Shown here: piece by piece, positions 8,678 to 17,644 of the stretch
Layout: every line of letters begins with the position of its first letter
Position numbering within the stretch: position 1 is the first letter of the stretch
NCBI GenBank assembly: GCA_030692565.1
Contig: JAUYAO010000006.1
Location: 21,621-85,620 of the forward strand
DNA from: Nitrospira sp.
GTDB lineage: Bacteria > Nitrospirota > Nitrospiria > Nitrospirales > Nitrospiraceae
DNA: 64,000 bases
Direction of reading: 5' to 3'
Notes under the pieces: model-generated
Database searches by the model: none
Seen by the model: the letters and a program-made list of their open reading frames with translations, nothing else
Told to the model about the DNA's origin: nothing
Position numbers and translations under genes: made by a program

Positions 8678-9142
8678 CTATCGACACCCCTCGAATCCCG
8701 TCTGCCGCAAGGCTTCATAGAGCACCACCGACACCGCGTTCGAGAGATTCAAACTGCGGCTCTCGGGCCTCATCGGCACGCGAATACGCTGAGCCTCAGG
8801 GACCGCCTCGATAAGTTCGACCGGCAACCCCCGGGTTTCAGGGCCGAAGAGAAAGACATCCCCCGACGCATAGACATTCAGGTCATAGCGGCGCGTCCCT
8901 TTCGTCGAGGCCGCAAAGATTCGGCGATGCGTAAACTTCTCCGCACAATCCGCCCAGCTCTCGTGCACGGTGATCGTGGCAAACTCGTGATAGTCCAGCC
9001 CGGCGCGCAATAGCTGCTTGTCCTCCAGCGAAAAACCGAGCGGCTTCACCAAATGCAAGCGAACGCCCGTGTTCGCACACAGGCGGATGATATTACCCGT
9101 GTTGGGGGGAATTTCAGGCTGATAGAGAATGAGGTCGAACAT
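8678..9142 (-). CDS. trmL: tRNA (cytidine(34)-2'-O)-methyltransferase
   Basis: A 154-residue SPOUT (TrmH-like) methyltransferase close to E. coli TrmL, which methylates the ribose of the wobble base of tRNA-Leu. The N-terminal LYQPEIPPNTGNIIRLCANTG, the central LFGPETRGLP and the knot motif IRVPMRPESRSLNLSNAVSV are family hallmarks. ATG 9142 gives the family length; a TTG at 9175 would add eleven non-conserved residues. It is not in an obvious operon; galE upstream is on the same strand with about 140 bp between them. Confidence 0.93.
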   Translation of the reverse strand: MFDLILYQPEIPPNTGNIIRLCANTGVRLHLVKPLGFSLEDKQLLRAGLDYHEFATITVHESWADCAEKFTHRRIFAASTKGTRRYDLNVYASGDVFLFGPETRGLPVELIEAVPEAQRIRVPMRPESRSLNLSNAVSVVLYEALRQTGFEGCR

Positions 9143-9284
9143 GTGGAACGTGAGTGACCGATCAGAAGATGACAATTGGGACGCAGTCTACCACGGCCGC
9201 CCCGAAGACCATCACTACTTTTCTAGGCAACCCGACCGGAAGAGGAAGAAAACCTGTTCATGGAAAGACGGGCCGGAAAGATCA

Positions 9285-10304
9285 TCAGGCGGCATACCCC
9301 TTCGGATTCGTACTCTGCCAACGCCAGGCATCGGCGCACATTACATCCAATCCCCGTTCGGCGCGCCAGCCCAATTGCGCCAGCGCCTGCTTCGGATCGG
9401 CATAGCAGGAGGCAATGTCGCCGGGACGCCGGGACGCGACCTGATATGGAACCGGCTTTCCGCTGGCTCGCTCAAACGCCCGCACGATTTCCAACACGCT
9501 ATACCCGTTCCCCGTTCCCAAATTCACCGTCAAGCACTCCTTCATCTGCTTGGACCGCTCCAGCGCCTGCAACGCCTTGAGATGCCCGAGAGCCAAATCC
9601 ACCACATGAATGTAGTCTCGAACACCCGTTCCGTCCGGAGTGGGATAGTCGCCGCCCCAGACATTGAGACTCGCCCGACGCCCCACAGCGACCTGCGCCA
9701 CAAAAGGAAGCAAGTTATTCGGTACACCACGGGGATCTTCTCCGATCAACCCGCTGGCATGGGCGCCCACCGGGTTGAAGTACCGCAGAATGCAGAGCCG
9801 CCAGGATTGATCGCTCCGCTGCAAGTCGCGCAAGATTTCCTCTACCATCAACTTTGAGCGGCCATACGGATTGGTCGCCGAGAGAGGATGATCCTCCGTC
9901 AAGGGTAACCGTTGCGGGTCGCCGTACACGGTGGCCGACGAGCTGAACACCAATTGCTTTACCCCGCACTCACTCATCGCTTCCAACAGGCGTAATGTAC
10001 CGACCACATTGTTATCATAGTAGGACAGCGGCTGTTCCACCGACTCGCCCACGGCCTTCAGCCCGGCAAAGTGAATCACCGCTGTGGCCTTGCTCGTGCG
10101 CAACGCGGCAACCAGAGCGGCACGATCGCGGCAGTCGCCGCGGACCAGCGGGACAGGCTTTCCGGTGATGCGCTGCACGCGCGCCAACGCTTCAGGGTGG
10201 CTGTTGCTGAAATTATCGAAAACAGTGACCTCAAATCCGGCTTGCAGCAACTCCACACAGGTGTGAGAACCAATGTAACCCGCACCGCCAGTAACCAGAA
10301 TCAT
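9285..10304 (-). CDS. galE: UDP-glucose 4-epimerase
   Basis: A 339-residue extended short-chain dehydrogenase. It interconverts UDP-glucose and UDP-galactose in the cytosol for surface polysaccharide synthesis. Visible are the NAD-binding GGAGYIG (6-12), SSSATVYG (121-128), catalytic Tyr147 and Lys151 in NPYGRSK, and the YFNPVGA segment. AGGGGAGGG lies upstream of the ATG. It may feed the glycosyltransferase and cellulose-type synthase genes further right. Confidence 0.95.
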   Translation of the reverse strand: MILVTGGAGYIGSHTCVELLQAGFEVTVFDNFSNSHPEALARVQRITGKPVPLVRGDCRDRAALVAALRTSKATAVIHFAGLKAVGESVEQPLSYYDNNVVGTLRLLEAMSECGVKQLVFSSSATVYGDPQRLPLTEDHPLSATNPYGRSKLMVEEILRDLQRSDQSWRLCILRYFNPVGAHASGLIGEDPRGVPNNLLPFVAQVAVGRRASLNVWGGDYPTPDGTGVRDYIHVVDLALGHLKALQALERSKQMKECLTVNLGTGNGYSVLEIVRAFERASGKPVPYQVASRRPGDIASCYADPKQALAQLGWRAERGLDVMCADAWRWQSTNPKGYAA

Positions 10305-10681
10305 TGCCAGCCCTCCCCTGAATCGGCCCGGTCATCGGCATCTCGCCGGAGCACATCATTTCCCTCAGCCAAGCACGCATTCGACGGTCTCAACAAACGC
10401 CTCACGCTTCTCATAAGAAACCGTCGCCTCACCCGTGACCAGCTTATCAAACTGGGAACCAGCGTCAAACGGTGCGTGTCATTCTTCCCGCTACCCGCTC
10501 TCGGTTTTTGAGTCAAGTCGGACCAGGGCACTGTTGCGGAGCGACCTCGCCAAGGAAAGTGAATCCCTTTCAATATGACGGTCTCTCATACGCCAGGCCG
10601 GCTCATCCCGATAGCCCGGAGTGGTGAATTTCAGAATCCCGGTGTATCTTGAACCATCGACCTCCAGCTTAGAGGAGCAGG
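10305..10681. other. Divergent intergenic region, galE and TPR gene
   Basis: This region should hold the promoters of both divergent genes. I could not assign -35/-10 pairs with confidence. A short inverted pair CGACGGT/ACCGTCG (10382-10426) is the only structure noted. A minus-strand frame at 10301-10573 has arginine-rich low-complexity sequence and looks spurious. Confidence 0.5.
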
Positions 10682-12451
10682 ATGTTCGGAAACAGCGCTG
10701 TCGTATTGCACAGGCCTCAGACCATCCCCGTACTCCGTTGCCGATACGGGATCGTACTTCGGATCGTCTGGCTCACGGCGATCCTCGCGACAACCACTGC
10801 CGCATGGGCACAGGATCCACAGCACGTGTCCCCTGAGCGCTTGGCGGAACAGGCCAAGGCCGTGTGGGAAAGCGGCGCCATTGTACCGGCACTCGATTTG
10901 ATCGAAGAAGGGATTCATCACCACCCTCGGGCTCTCACGCTCCATAAATTGCGCGGGGACATCCTCGCCGCCGCCCGTGGCCCTCAGGAAGCGGTGCAGG
11001 CCTACGAAACCGCCCTCGCCCAACAACCGACCGCCCTGGATGTCCGCTGGGCTAAATGGAGTGTGTTGATGCGCTGGGGGCAGGCGGAGGAATCGCTGGC
11101 TGAGCTGCAGCGCATTGAAAACATCGACCCCCAGAATCCACTCGTGCATCTGCGCCTCGCTCAGGAGCTCCGTAAGCTCGACCGTCTGGAAGACTCCCTG
11201 ATGTCCTATCAGAAAGCCGTGGCGCTCGCGCCAGAGCTCCTTGGCTGGAGACTGGCGATGGCCCGGGCGCGCTTCGACATTCTGGACTATCGCGGGGCCG
11301 ATGCCGACGTGCAGTACGTCCTCAACAAAGTGCCCCCGGGCTCTCCGCTGGAGCTCCCGGCCAAGAACCAACTCGCGCAGCATTACGAGTCGATGGAGCG
11401 GGGCCGCCGCTTTACCCCCGCGCTCACGCCGGATGCGACCGAGAAACAACTGAAAGAATGGGCCGCGATTCGCGCCGATGCCTGGAGACTCTTCTCAGCC
11501 GGTCGCTATCAGGAAGCCGAGCCGATCTACCGGCGAATCATGACGCTCAACCCCAGAGACACGCTGGCCACCCATCAATTAGGACTGACCCTCATGCAGC
11601 TCGGGCGATGCAAAGAGGCGCTGGCCATCTTCGGCAATGTACTCAACATGAATCCCAGCGAGGACGACTACGCCGATACGGTGTTTCGCATGGGAGTCTG
11701 CCTCGTGGAACTCGAGCAGTGGGAAGACGCGTTCGTGCATTTTCAAACGCTCTATGACACCGCCGTGGAGTTTGAACAAAACAACAAAGATGTCCAACTG
11801 CCCGCCGGCACACGCGTGCTCGCAAAGGACAAACTGGCCCGGTGGCTCGACAAGATCCGTCCGCATGTCCCTGAATTAGCCCAGATGAAAGCAGCGGAAG
11901 CGGCGGCGGCTGCCGCCCCGCCCCGAGAAAAATCCCCGTCCACGGCGCTGGCGGAAGAAGCCCTGTTTGAAAAAGCTCTGGAACGGCTCACACCGCAGAA
12001 GGCGTTAGATCCGCAGGCCTCACTGATGGGCCGGGACGCCGATTTCAGCTGGTTTCGCTTTGTCATATCGGCCGGCAAGGTCATCCGTGACGATTTCCCG
12101 ACCGGCGCGCACGAATTCATTCCGCTCAATCCGAATGACACCTTCCCCTCCACACAACCCGAGATCTACCTGGTGTTCGGACTCGTATCGGCGTCGTACG
12201 ATGCCATCCCGCTCTCCGCTCACTGTTTTCTGGAGATCGCTGAAGTCACCGGCGACGCGCCGCCCGTCGCACAAGACCAGGTCATGATGGCCATGAATGA
12301 CCAGTCCGGCTACTTCCGCCTCCCGGCTCCTAGGACCGGCTGGACGCCAGGGCTCTATCGCTGTGGATTATTCGCCGGTGAACGCACCTCCGCCTATACA
12401 CAGGCCGACGAGGTGCGCTTTCGAATTCTCCGGCCGACACCACCCAACTAG
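10682..12451 (+). CDS. Secreted TPR-repeat protein
   Basis: A 589-residue exported protein. A long signal peptide ends near AAWAQ (residue about 44). Tandem TPR repeats follow up to about residue 400 (for example QEAVQAYETALAQQP, AEPIYRRIMTLNPRDTLATHQLGLTLMQLG and ALAIFGNVLNMNP), then an Ala-rich linker and an unassigned C-terminal domain of about 150 residues (from FSWFRFVISAGKVI) that reads like a beta-sandwich. The TPR part probably mediates protein contacts in the periplasm. AGAGGAGCAGG directly precedes the ATG. No operon partner is evident; the next gene converges on it. Confidence 0.85.
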   Translation: MFGNSAVVLHRPQTIPVLRCRYGIVLRIVWLTAILATTTAAWAQDPQHVSPERLAEQAKAVWESGAIVPALDLIEEGIHHHPRALTLHKLRGDILAAARGPQEAVQAYETALAQQPTALDVRWAKWSVLMRWGQAEESLAELQRIENIDPQNPLVHLRLAQELRKLDRLEDSLMSYQKAVALAPELLGWRLAMARARFDILDYRGADADVQYVLNKVPPGSPLELPAKNQLAQHYESMERGRRFTPALTPDATEKQLKEWAAIRADAWRLFSAGRYQEAEPIYRRIMTLNPRDTLATHQLGLTLMQLGRCKEALAIFGNVLNMNPSEDDYADTVFRMGVCLVELEQWEDAFVHFQTLYDTAVEFEQNNKDVQLPAGTRVLAKDKLARWLDKIRPHVPELAQMKAAEAAAAAAPPREKSPSTALAEEALFEKALERLTPQKALDPQASLMGRDADFSWFRFVISAGKVIRDDFPTGAHEFIPLNPNDTFPSTQPEIYLVFGLVSASYDAIPLSAHCFLEIAEVTGDAPPVAQDQVMMAMNDQSGYFRLPAPRTGWTPGLYRCGLFAGERTSAYTQADEVRFRILRPTPPN

Positions 12452-12580
12452 CACAGCATCTCGCCGGCAGAACATCGCCGGTCGCAGAGCCTGCTAAGCC
12501 GAGACCGGTCTATTGCCGATTAGACAGCGCGCGTGAGCCCCCCATCAGCAGGAACCGGAGAGGCGCGACGAGGTGAGGAT

Positions 12581-12946
12581 CTATGGAATCGTTCGGCTTT
12601 GCTCATTGGAGAAGGGGCTTTCATTCCCGTTGGTATCGTAGGCCGACACCGCAAAGAAGTAGGTCGCACCCTTCGTCAGATTCGTCATCTGATAGGTCGT
12701 GGTGGAAGCAGGCAAGGTGGCAATCGGATTTCCGTAGGTCCCAGCGGTTGTCGATCGATAAATCTTATACCCGGCCAGGTCCGATGCGGCGACCGGATCC
12801 CATTGAAACGTCAACGACGCCGTGGCGGCAGGAGCTTGCGCGGCCGGAGGCGCACTGTCGCCCCCTCCCCCGCCGGTACACCCACCAAGGACTGCTCCGA
12901 CAGCCGCCACTATCACCAATCCCAATCCGAACGATGCTCGTACCAC
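12581..12946 (-). CDS. Fibronectin type III domain lipoprotein
   Basis: A 121-residue lipoprotein: signal peptide with lipobox VLGGC (Cys23), a Gly/Ala-rich tether, then one fibronectin type III domain (LTFQWDPVAASDLAGYKIYRS ... YFFAVSAYDTNGNESPFSNE). Such small FN3 proteins are structural or adhesive and are displayed on the periplasmic face of a membrane or at the surface. No enzymatic part is present. It is followed on the other strand by a secreted metalloprotease whose C-terminal end (PPAPANF) looks like the beginning of an FN3-type linker. Confidence 0.85.
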   Translation of the reverse strand: MVRASFGLGLVIVAAVGAVLGGCTGGGGGDSAPPAAQAPAATASLTFQWDPVAASDLAGYKIYRSTTAGTYGNPIATLPASTTTYQMTNLTKGATYFFAVSAYDTNGNESPFSNEQSRTIP

Positions 12947-13350
12947 TGGCTGACTCCCTCGTTCAGTCGACTGCTCACGATCTCAATTTACCGCCTCGCC
13001 AAACAAGAGGCAAGGACGGTGCCGAGGGTGCCACTCTCAGCCAGCGAGAATTCCTCCCGGCATAGCGCACTTCTGCCTGCTAGTTGGGGACCATCCCGAC
13101 CCGGCGATGTTCTCCCGGCTCCGTCATCACTGATTGTCCCGGCCACCAGCAGAGCCCTCTTTTGTACAGTGATCGCCCCGGCCCTCCCCCGCTTCACCGC
13201 AATTCCAAAGGCTTCAAGGTGAACTGATTCAGTCCTCTCAGGCATATCCCTTGCGGTGTACCAGGCCGGCAACTGACGGACGCCCATATTGCATCGCCTC
13301 GACAAATAAGGCACCCTTCCCCAACCTCATCGTTGCAAGAGGATCACCGT
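12947..13350. other. Divergent intergenic region with no recognised gene
   Basis: It separates the FN3 lipoprotein and the metalloprotease. Open frames here (for example minus strand 12988-13314) lack a ribosome-binding site and any domain pattern. No clear promoter or repeat was assigned. Confidence 0.5.
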
Positions 13351-14763
13351 ATGGCCCCCGCACAGTCGACACTGGTCCCCACACAAGTCCGTCGTCTGTG
13401 CGGACTTCTCTTGTCAGGCCTTCTCTTTTTCACCGCCGCGCTTGGAACAACGGGTCTCGCAGAAAGCGACGGATCGATTCCGGCTCTGGCCCCGACCCCG
13501 CTATTCACAACGGCCCCTCCGCAGCGGTCCGCACCGTTGGCCCAGGCAAGCACCCCGCGCAAAGCCAGGGGACGCTGGGTTCGGGATCAGCGTTCCGTCA
13601 ACATCACCGCAGACGCGCTCCGTGCCCTCAATCCAATCAGTCCGGCACAACACACCGAATTCACGATCGACCTTTTTTCCGCCGGCACACAACTAGCCGA
13701 TCTCAGCCCGGGAAGCGACCCGCAACGAACGCTCCACCACCAAACATGGACGGGACGGTTGAAGCAGGATCAGGACAGCGATGTCACGCTTGTCATGAAG
13801 GGCGCGGCTGTCGCGGGAACGATCCGAAAGGGGCGCACAATCTATGAGATCAAGCCCAGCGCTGACGGCACCCATGACGTGACAGAAATCGACAGCGAGT
13901 TGCTTCCTAGCGACCACCATCCGGTCCCCGTGAGTCCTGACGAATCGGCAGCGGGAGATGTGGCTACCGGCCTGGCCGCGCCCATACTTCCCTTCGCCGC
14001 AGCCGCAGATAGCAGCACATTGATCGATCTCCTGGCGGTCTACACCACAACCGCGAAGAACGCGAATGGTGGACAAAACGGCATTGAAGCCCTGATTGCC
14101 CTCGGCATTTCTCTGGCGAACACCGCCTTCACCAACAGTCAGATCAACACCCAATTCCGGCTCGTCCATACCGCCGAAATCGCGTATCCCGAATCCGGCA
14201 ACTACAACACGGATTTGAGTCGCCTGCGAAATGCGACGGATGGATTCCTGGATGACGTGCATACGCTGCGGAACACCCACAAGGCGGATCTGGTCACGCT
14301 GATTGCAGACAACATCGGAGATGCCTGCGGAGTCGCCTACGTCATGAGTTCTGTCAGCCCCAGCTTTGCAAGTTCGGCGTTCAGTGTGGTCGAAGATGCC
14401 TGCATCTCCGGCTACACTCTCGCCCATGAGCTCGGCCACAATATGGGGTCTATGCATGATCGGGCCGAGGGAGGGACCGGCGCCTACCCCTACTCCTTCG
14501 GGCACAAAGAAGCAGGCAAGTTTCGGACGATCATGGCCTATCCCTGCAGTCCCTCCTGTCCGCGTATCAATCATTTCTCAAACCCCAATGTCAGCTATCA
14601 AGGAAGCTGGGTCACCGGCGTAGACCACAACACGAGCCCTGCCACCTCGGCGGACAACGCCAGAGCCTTTACCAATGCCTTGAGCACCGTGGCGAATTTC
14701 CGCAACAGCGGCGATACGACCGCTCCCCCGGCCCCCGCCAATTTCCGGATCATCAGCCCGTAG
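13351..14763 (+). CDS. Secreted metzincin (M12-like) zinc metalloprotease with prodomain
   Basis: A 470-residue exported protease. After a signal peptide (to about residue 38) comes a prodomain (about 74-188, ending ELLPSD) and a reprolysin-like catalytic domain. The zinc site is HELGHNMGSMHD (359-370; ligands H359, H363, H369, catalytic E360) and the Met-turn is in TIMAYP (M395). Paired cysteines flank the active site. The prodomain has no cysteine, so there is no cysteine switch. The protein stops just after a short PPAPANF linker, as if a C-terminal binding domain were lost. ATG 13351 has AGAGG eight bases upstream and is preferred to TTG 13333. The next gene encodes a second prodomain. 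Confidence 0.9.
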   Translation: MAPAQSTLVPTQVRRLCGLLLSGLLFFTAALGTTGLAESDGSIPALAPTPLFTTAPPQRSAPLAQASTPRKARGRWVRDQRSVNITADALRALNPISPAQHTEFTIDLFSAGTQLADLSPGSDPQRTLHHQTWTGRLKQDQDSDVTLVMKGAAVAGTIRKGRTIYEIKPSADGTHDVTEIDSELLPSDHHPVPVSPDESAAGDVATGLAAPILPFAAAADSSTLIDLLAVYTTTAKNANGGQNGIEALIALGISLANTAFTNSQINTQFRLVHTAEIAYPESGNYNTDLSRLRNATDGFLDDVHTLRNTHKADLVTLIADNIGDACGVAYVMSSVSPSFASSAFSVVEDACISGYTLAHELGHNMGSMHDRAEGGTGAYPYSFGHKEAGKFRTIMAYPCSPSCPRINHFSNPNVSYQGSWVTGVDHNTSPATSADNARAFTNALSTVANFRNSGDTTAPPAPANFRIISP

Positions 14764-14786
14764 CCATATGAGAAGGAGTCTGCTTC

Positions 14787-15284
14787 GTGCGTAATCGAAT
14801 CACCTGTCGCGGCCTTCTTCGTGTCGGACTGACGGCACTTCTCCTCTGCACCCTCGGCATGGCTCCCCGTCCTTCCTCTGAAACGCACCTCTGGGAATTG
14901 GTCTCTGCGCCCTCGTCTCCCGATCAACGCCAAACGCCCCGTCAACCCTGGATCATCCGGGAGCAGAAAATCCGCCTACACCAAACGATCCTGGATGCGC
15001 TCCGTGATCCCGCAGCTCCCGTTCCTTCAGGAATCATTCTTGATCTGACCGGCGAGACCAGTCACGAACTGGTCGTCGATTCAAAGACTCCGGGTGCGCT
15101 TTCAACCACAGTCATTCAAGGCCATGTACAGACAGCCGCCCCTTCCGACATCACCCTCGTCATCAAAGACAGGTCGATGGCCGGCACGATCCGCATAGAC
15201 AGACGGGTGTTCAGGATCCAATCCATAGGAGACGGCGAGCACCTCCTCGTTGAACTCGACCCTGAGAAACTCCCGCCCGACTGA
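14787..15284 (+). CDS. Stand-alone homologue of the metalloprotease prodomain
   Basis: A 165-residue exported protein with no catalytic domain. Its residues about 50-165 align with the prodomain of the protease encoded 23 bp upstream: a Trp followed by an R-Q pair, the ALR segment, a central DL, then SDITLVIKDRSMAGTIRIDR against SDVTLVMKGAAVAGTIRKGR, and endings EKLPPD and ELLPSD. It therefore probably arose by duplication and could inhibit or help fold the protease in trans (inference). It is secreted by its own signal peptide (about 1-30). The start is GTG 14787 with AGAAGGAG at 14771-14778. Confidence 0.8.
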   Translation: MRNRITCRGLLRVGLTALLLCTLGMAPRPSSETHLWELVSAPSSPDQRQTPRQPWIIREQKIRLHQTILDALRDPAAPVPSGIILDLTGETSHELVVDSKTPGALSTTVIQGHVQTAAPSDITLVIKDRSMAGTIRIDRRVFRIQSIGDGEHLLVELDPEKLPPD

Positions 15285-15365
15285 GGCCATTCCCTGATAG
15301 CAGGCAGAGCCCGAGGGCGCGGACGGCCCGCCTCAAGAATCGTTCATGACCGGCTGATGGAGGGG

Positions 15366-16439
15366 CTACGCTGCAACGAAGGGATTGAGTTGGCCGCGGA
15401 TCGTCCTGGCAAGAGTGTCATACTGCTCTGAGATCTTCAGAAAGTGGTGCCTTCGGATATCCTCACCGGCCCGCGCGGCAGCCTGGTCATACGTACGCGC
15501 GGCGCTCTCATACACCGACGCCAGAGACCAGCGAATCGGCGCCTGGCGCATCTGGCGCTTGGCGACAAACTCATGGAGCGGCTGCCGGGCCACCGTGTCC
15601 AGCAGTGCTTGCGCCCGATGCAAGCTGGTATGGGCCGCCATAACCGCCTCATATCCCTGCCGGGCGATGGCTTTCCGCTCGGCCGGATGCGCACGATAAT
15701 AGTCGGTGATCTCGATGATGTGATCGACATTTCCCTTCTCATACAGCGCGCAATGCGTCCGGTCCTGGAACAAGTCGCTGAAACCGTTCCCCACACGCTC
15801 CGTCAGCAACAATGCGCCGCAGGCCATGGCCTCGAACGTCCTCAAGTTCACGTCGTTCGCCACGGATTGATTCAAGACCATCATCGATCGGTTGAAGATC
15901 TCATCGTACGGCCCCGACTGCACGACAATCGGATACTGAGTCTGTAGGCGCAGGATCAGGTCGACACGATCGGGATTTCTGGCGGCATCGAGTGTACCGA
16001 TGAACGAGAGCGGAATCTCTCTGGCGAATCCAAGATCGTGAGACCCCTGGCAGAACAGCGGCATCCAGGAGACATGCTGCCGGTCTCCGTCAAGCTGATA
16101 GGCCGGCACCCAGTCTTTCTGCGCAACCAGAATCACATCGAATGCCGCGGCGTAATGCATGTGCCAATTGGCATGGATGTGCGAATCGATTGCATACCAG
16201 ACCACCGGCACCGGAAGAGTCTCCAGTCCCAGCACCAACGGCTGAGTACTCTCGTCCCCCAGCACGATCAGGTCCGGATACCAATGGGGCGGCAGTTGCG
16301 TCAGCAGACTCCTGGCATCGAGAAGCGAGCGCGTGAGCGGGATGTCGGCAGTCCGATGGTACCCGGCCCATTTCACATCATGACCGAGCAGCCGGAACGA
16401 TTCCTGAAAGTAGGCGTTTCCTAGATGAAGAATTCTCAT
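15366..16439 (-). CDS. CgeB-like glycosyltransferase (GT-B)
   Basis: A 357-residue cytoplasmic protein resembling the spore-protein CgeB/DUF3880 group of GT-B glycosyltransferases. The N-terminus MRILHLGNAYF starts a Rossmann-like strand, DLIVLGDEST and VVWYAIDSH follow, and the C-terminal half has the SVANDVNLRTFEAMACGALLLTE motif that binds the nucleotide-sugar in related enzymes. The C-terminus adds about 90 residues of helices. The frame is open upstream, but MRILHLG at 16439 is the family-like start although its Shine-Dalgarno is weak. Donor and acceptor unknown. Confidence 0.8.
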   Translation of the reverse strand: MRILHLGNAYFQESFRLLGHDVKWAGYHRTADIPLTRSLLDARSLLTQLPPHWYPDLIVLGDESTQPLVLGLETLPVPVVWYAIDSHIHANWHMHYAAAFDVILVAQKDWVPAYQLDGDRQHVSWMPLFCQGSHDLGFAREIPLSFIGTLDAARNPDRVDLILRLQTQYPIVVQSGPYDEIFNRSMMVLNQSVANDVNLRTFEAMACGALLLTERVGNGFSDLFQDRTHCALYEKGNVDHIIEITDYYRAHPAERKAIARQGYEAVMAAHTSLHRAQALLDTVARQPLHEFVAKRQMRQAPIRWSLASVYESAARTYDQAAARAGEDIRRHHFLKISEQYDTLARTIRGQLNPFVAA

Positions 16440-16880
16440 GGTGACTCGACGATCGTAAATACCAGGCAGCCCCGCAATCCCATGAGCCAAGAGCGACGCA
16501 GGTCAAAGCCTCAGCCTTGATCCTGACTTAATCGGCGCTGATAGCTCTCCAATCGGCTGGAAAGCCAGCGAACTTGAGAGCCCCCTCTCAGCGGACAGGT
16601 CAGAGAAGAACGCTGTGCTCCTTCCCTGCCCGATGGCTTCGCCGGGGAATGAATTTATTGCCTACTCTGACGACCGAACGGCTCCTCAGCCGGCAATTTC
16701 TTCCGGGGAACGATTGCGGCAGGCTTAATCGGGAACCGGCTCCCCTCAGATGGTATGAATCGCCGCGGCGGTGAAACGGATAATTCGCCCATCATTCCTG
16801 CTCCCCCCTATTGACTCATCATCTGATTCTCGCTAGCCTTCGCTCATCGAAATCCTGCACGTTGATAAGGAGGAGGAATC
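16440..16880. other. Intergenic stretch with no recognised gene
   Basis: A divergent gap between the glycosyltransferase and the DUF4412-like gene. A plus-strand frame at 16574-16774 is arginine-rich and lacks a ribosome-binding site. No repeat or RNA gene was recognised. Confidence 0.5.
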
Positions 16881-17630
16881 ATGACACCGTCGCGTTATGC
16901 CGTTCTGCTGTTGATGGGAATGTTGGTGCCCTCGACGGTCCTCGCCGCCGCACCGCCCCGTGAGTCACGAGCCGAATATTCAGCCGACAGCACAATGGAG
17001 TCGGACGGTGGCATGAGCATGAAATCCCGCGTCTACCACACCCCCGACAAGGACCGGACGGAAATGGGCGGTGCGGGCGGCAGCATCATGATTATACGCA
17101 GGGATAAGAACGTGATGTGGCAGCTCTTCGGCAACATGTATATGGAGTCGCCGCTGGCCCAGTCGAACGCGGGCGGCATGGAAGACATGGAAATTCTCGA
17201 ACAGAAGGACGTCGGGGAAGAACCGATCAACGGGGTCAAGACGACGAAATCCAAAATCGTCGCGGTAAAAAAGGACGGAACCAAATTCGGTGGATTCTTC
17301 TGGACAAGTCGGGAAGGCATCACGGTGAAAATGGACCTCCTCTCGAAGGAGGGCGACAAAAAAATCCGCATGGCCAGTGAACTGACCAACCTCAAGATCG
17401 AGAAACAGGATCCGGCCCTTTTTGAGATTCCCGCCGGCTACACCAAAAACGACATGGGCGCCATGATGGGCCAGGGGGGCATGCCCAATCTGGACGAGAT
17501 GATGAAGAATGCGGGAGAAGAGCGGCCAAGAGAGAGGCGGCCTGCGAGAGAGAGCAGCCGGAGTAAACCCGCCGAGAGTGAGAGCCCCGTGGACGTGAAC
17601 AAAATGCTGAAGGGCATCTTCGGTCGATAA
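16881..17630 (+). CDS. Exported DUF4412/LolA-like protein
   Basis: A 249-residue protein with a signal peptide (about 1-22, VLAAAPP). The body reads like the DUF4412 group with a LolA-type half-barrel: YSADSTMESDGGMSMKSRVY, a Met-rich strand pair around IMIIRRDKNVMWQLFG, and the DPALFEIPAGYTK ending typical of these proteins. A charged tail (EERPRERRPARESSR) follows and ends with VNKMLKGIFGR. The role may be binding a hydrophobic or outer-membrane ligand. AAGGAGGAGG precedes the ATG. It is followed after 14 bp by another secreted protein, likely co-transcribed. Confidence 0.7.
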   Translation: MTPSRYAVLLLMGMLVPSTVLAAAPPRESRAEYSADSTMESDGGMSMKSRVYHTPDKDRTEMGGAGGSIMIIRRDKNVMWQLFGNMYMESPLAQSNAGGMEDMEILEQKDVGEEPINGVKTTKSKIVAVKKDGTKFGGFFWTSREGITVKMDLLSKEGDKKIRMASELTNLKIEKQDPALFEIPAGYTKNDMGAMMGQGGMPNLDEMMKNAGEERPRERRPARESSRSKPAESESPVDVNKMLKGIFGR

Positions 17631-17644
17631 GGGAGAGTGGCACG

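Noticed and set aside
10301..10573. Minus-strand 90-residue frame between galE and the TPR gene
   Set aside because: Arginine-rich, no Shine-Dalgarno, no homology pattern, in the divergent promoter region.
12988..13314. Minus-strand frame in the FN3-protease gap
   Set aside because: No ribosome-binding site, no domain, overlaps the likely promoter region.
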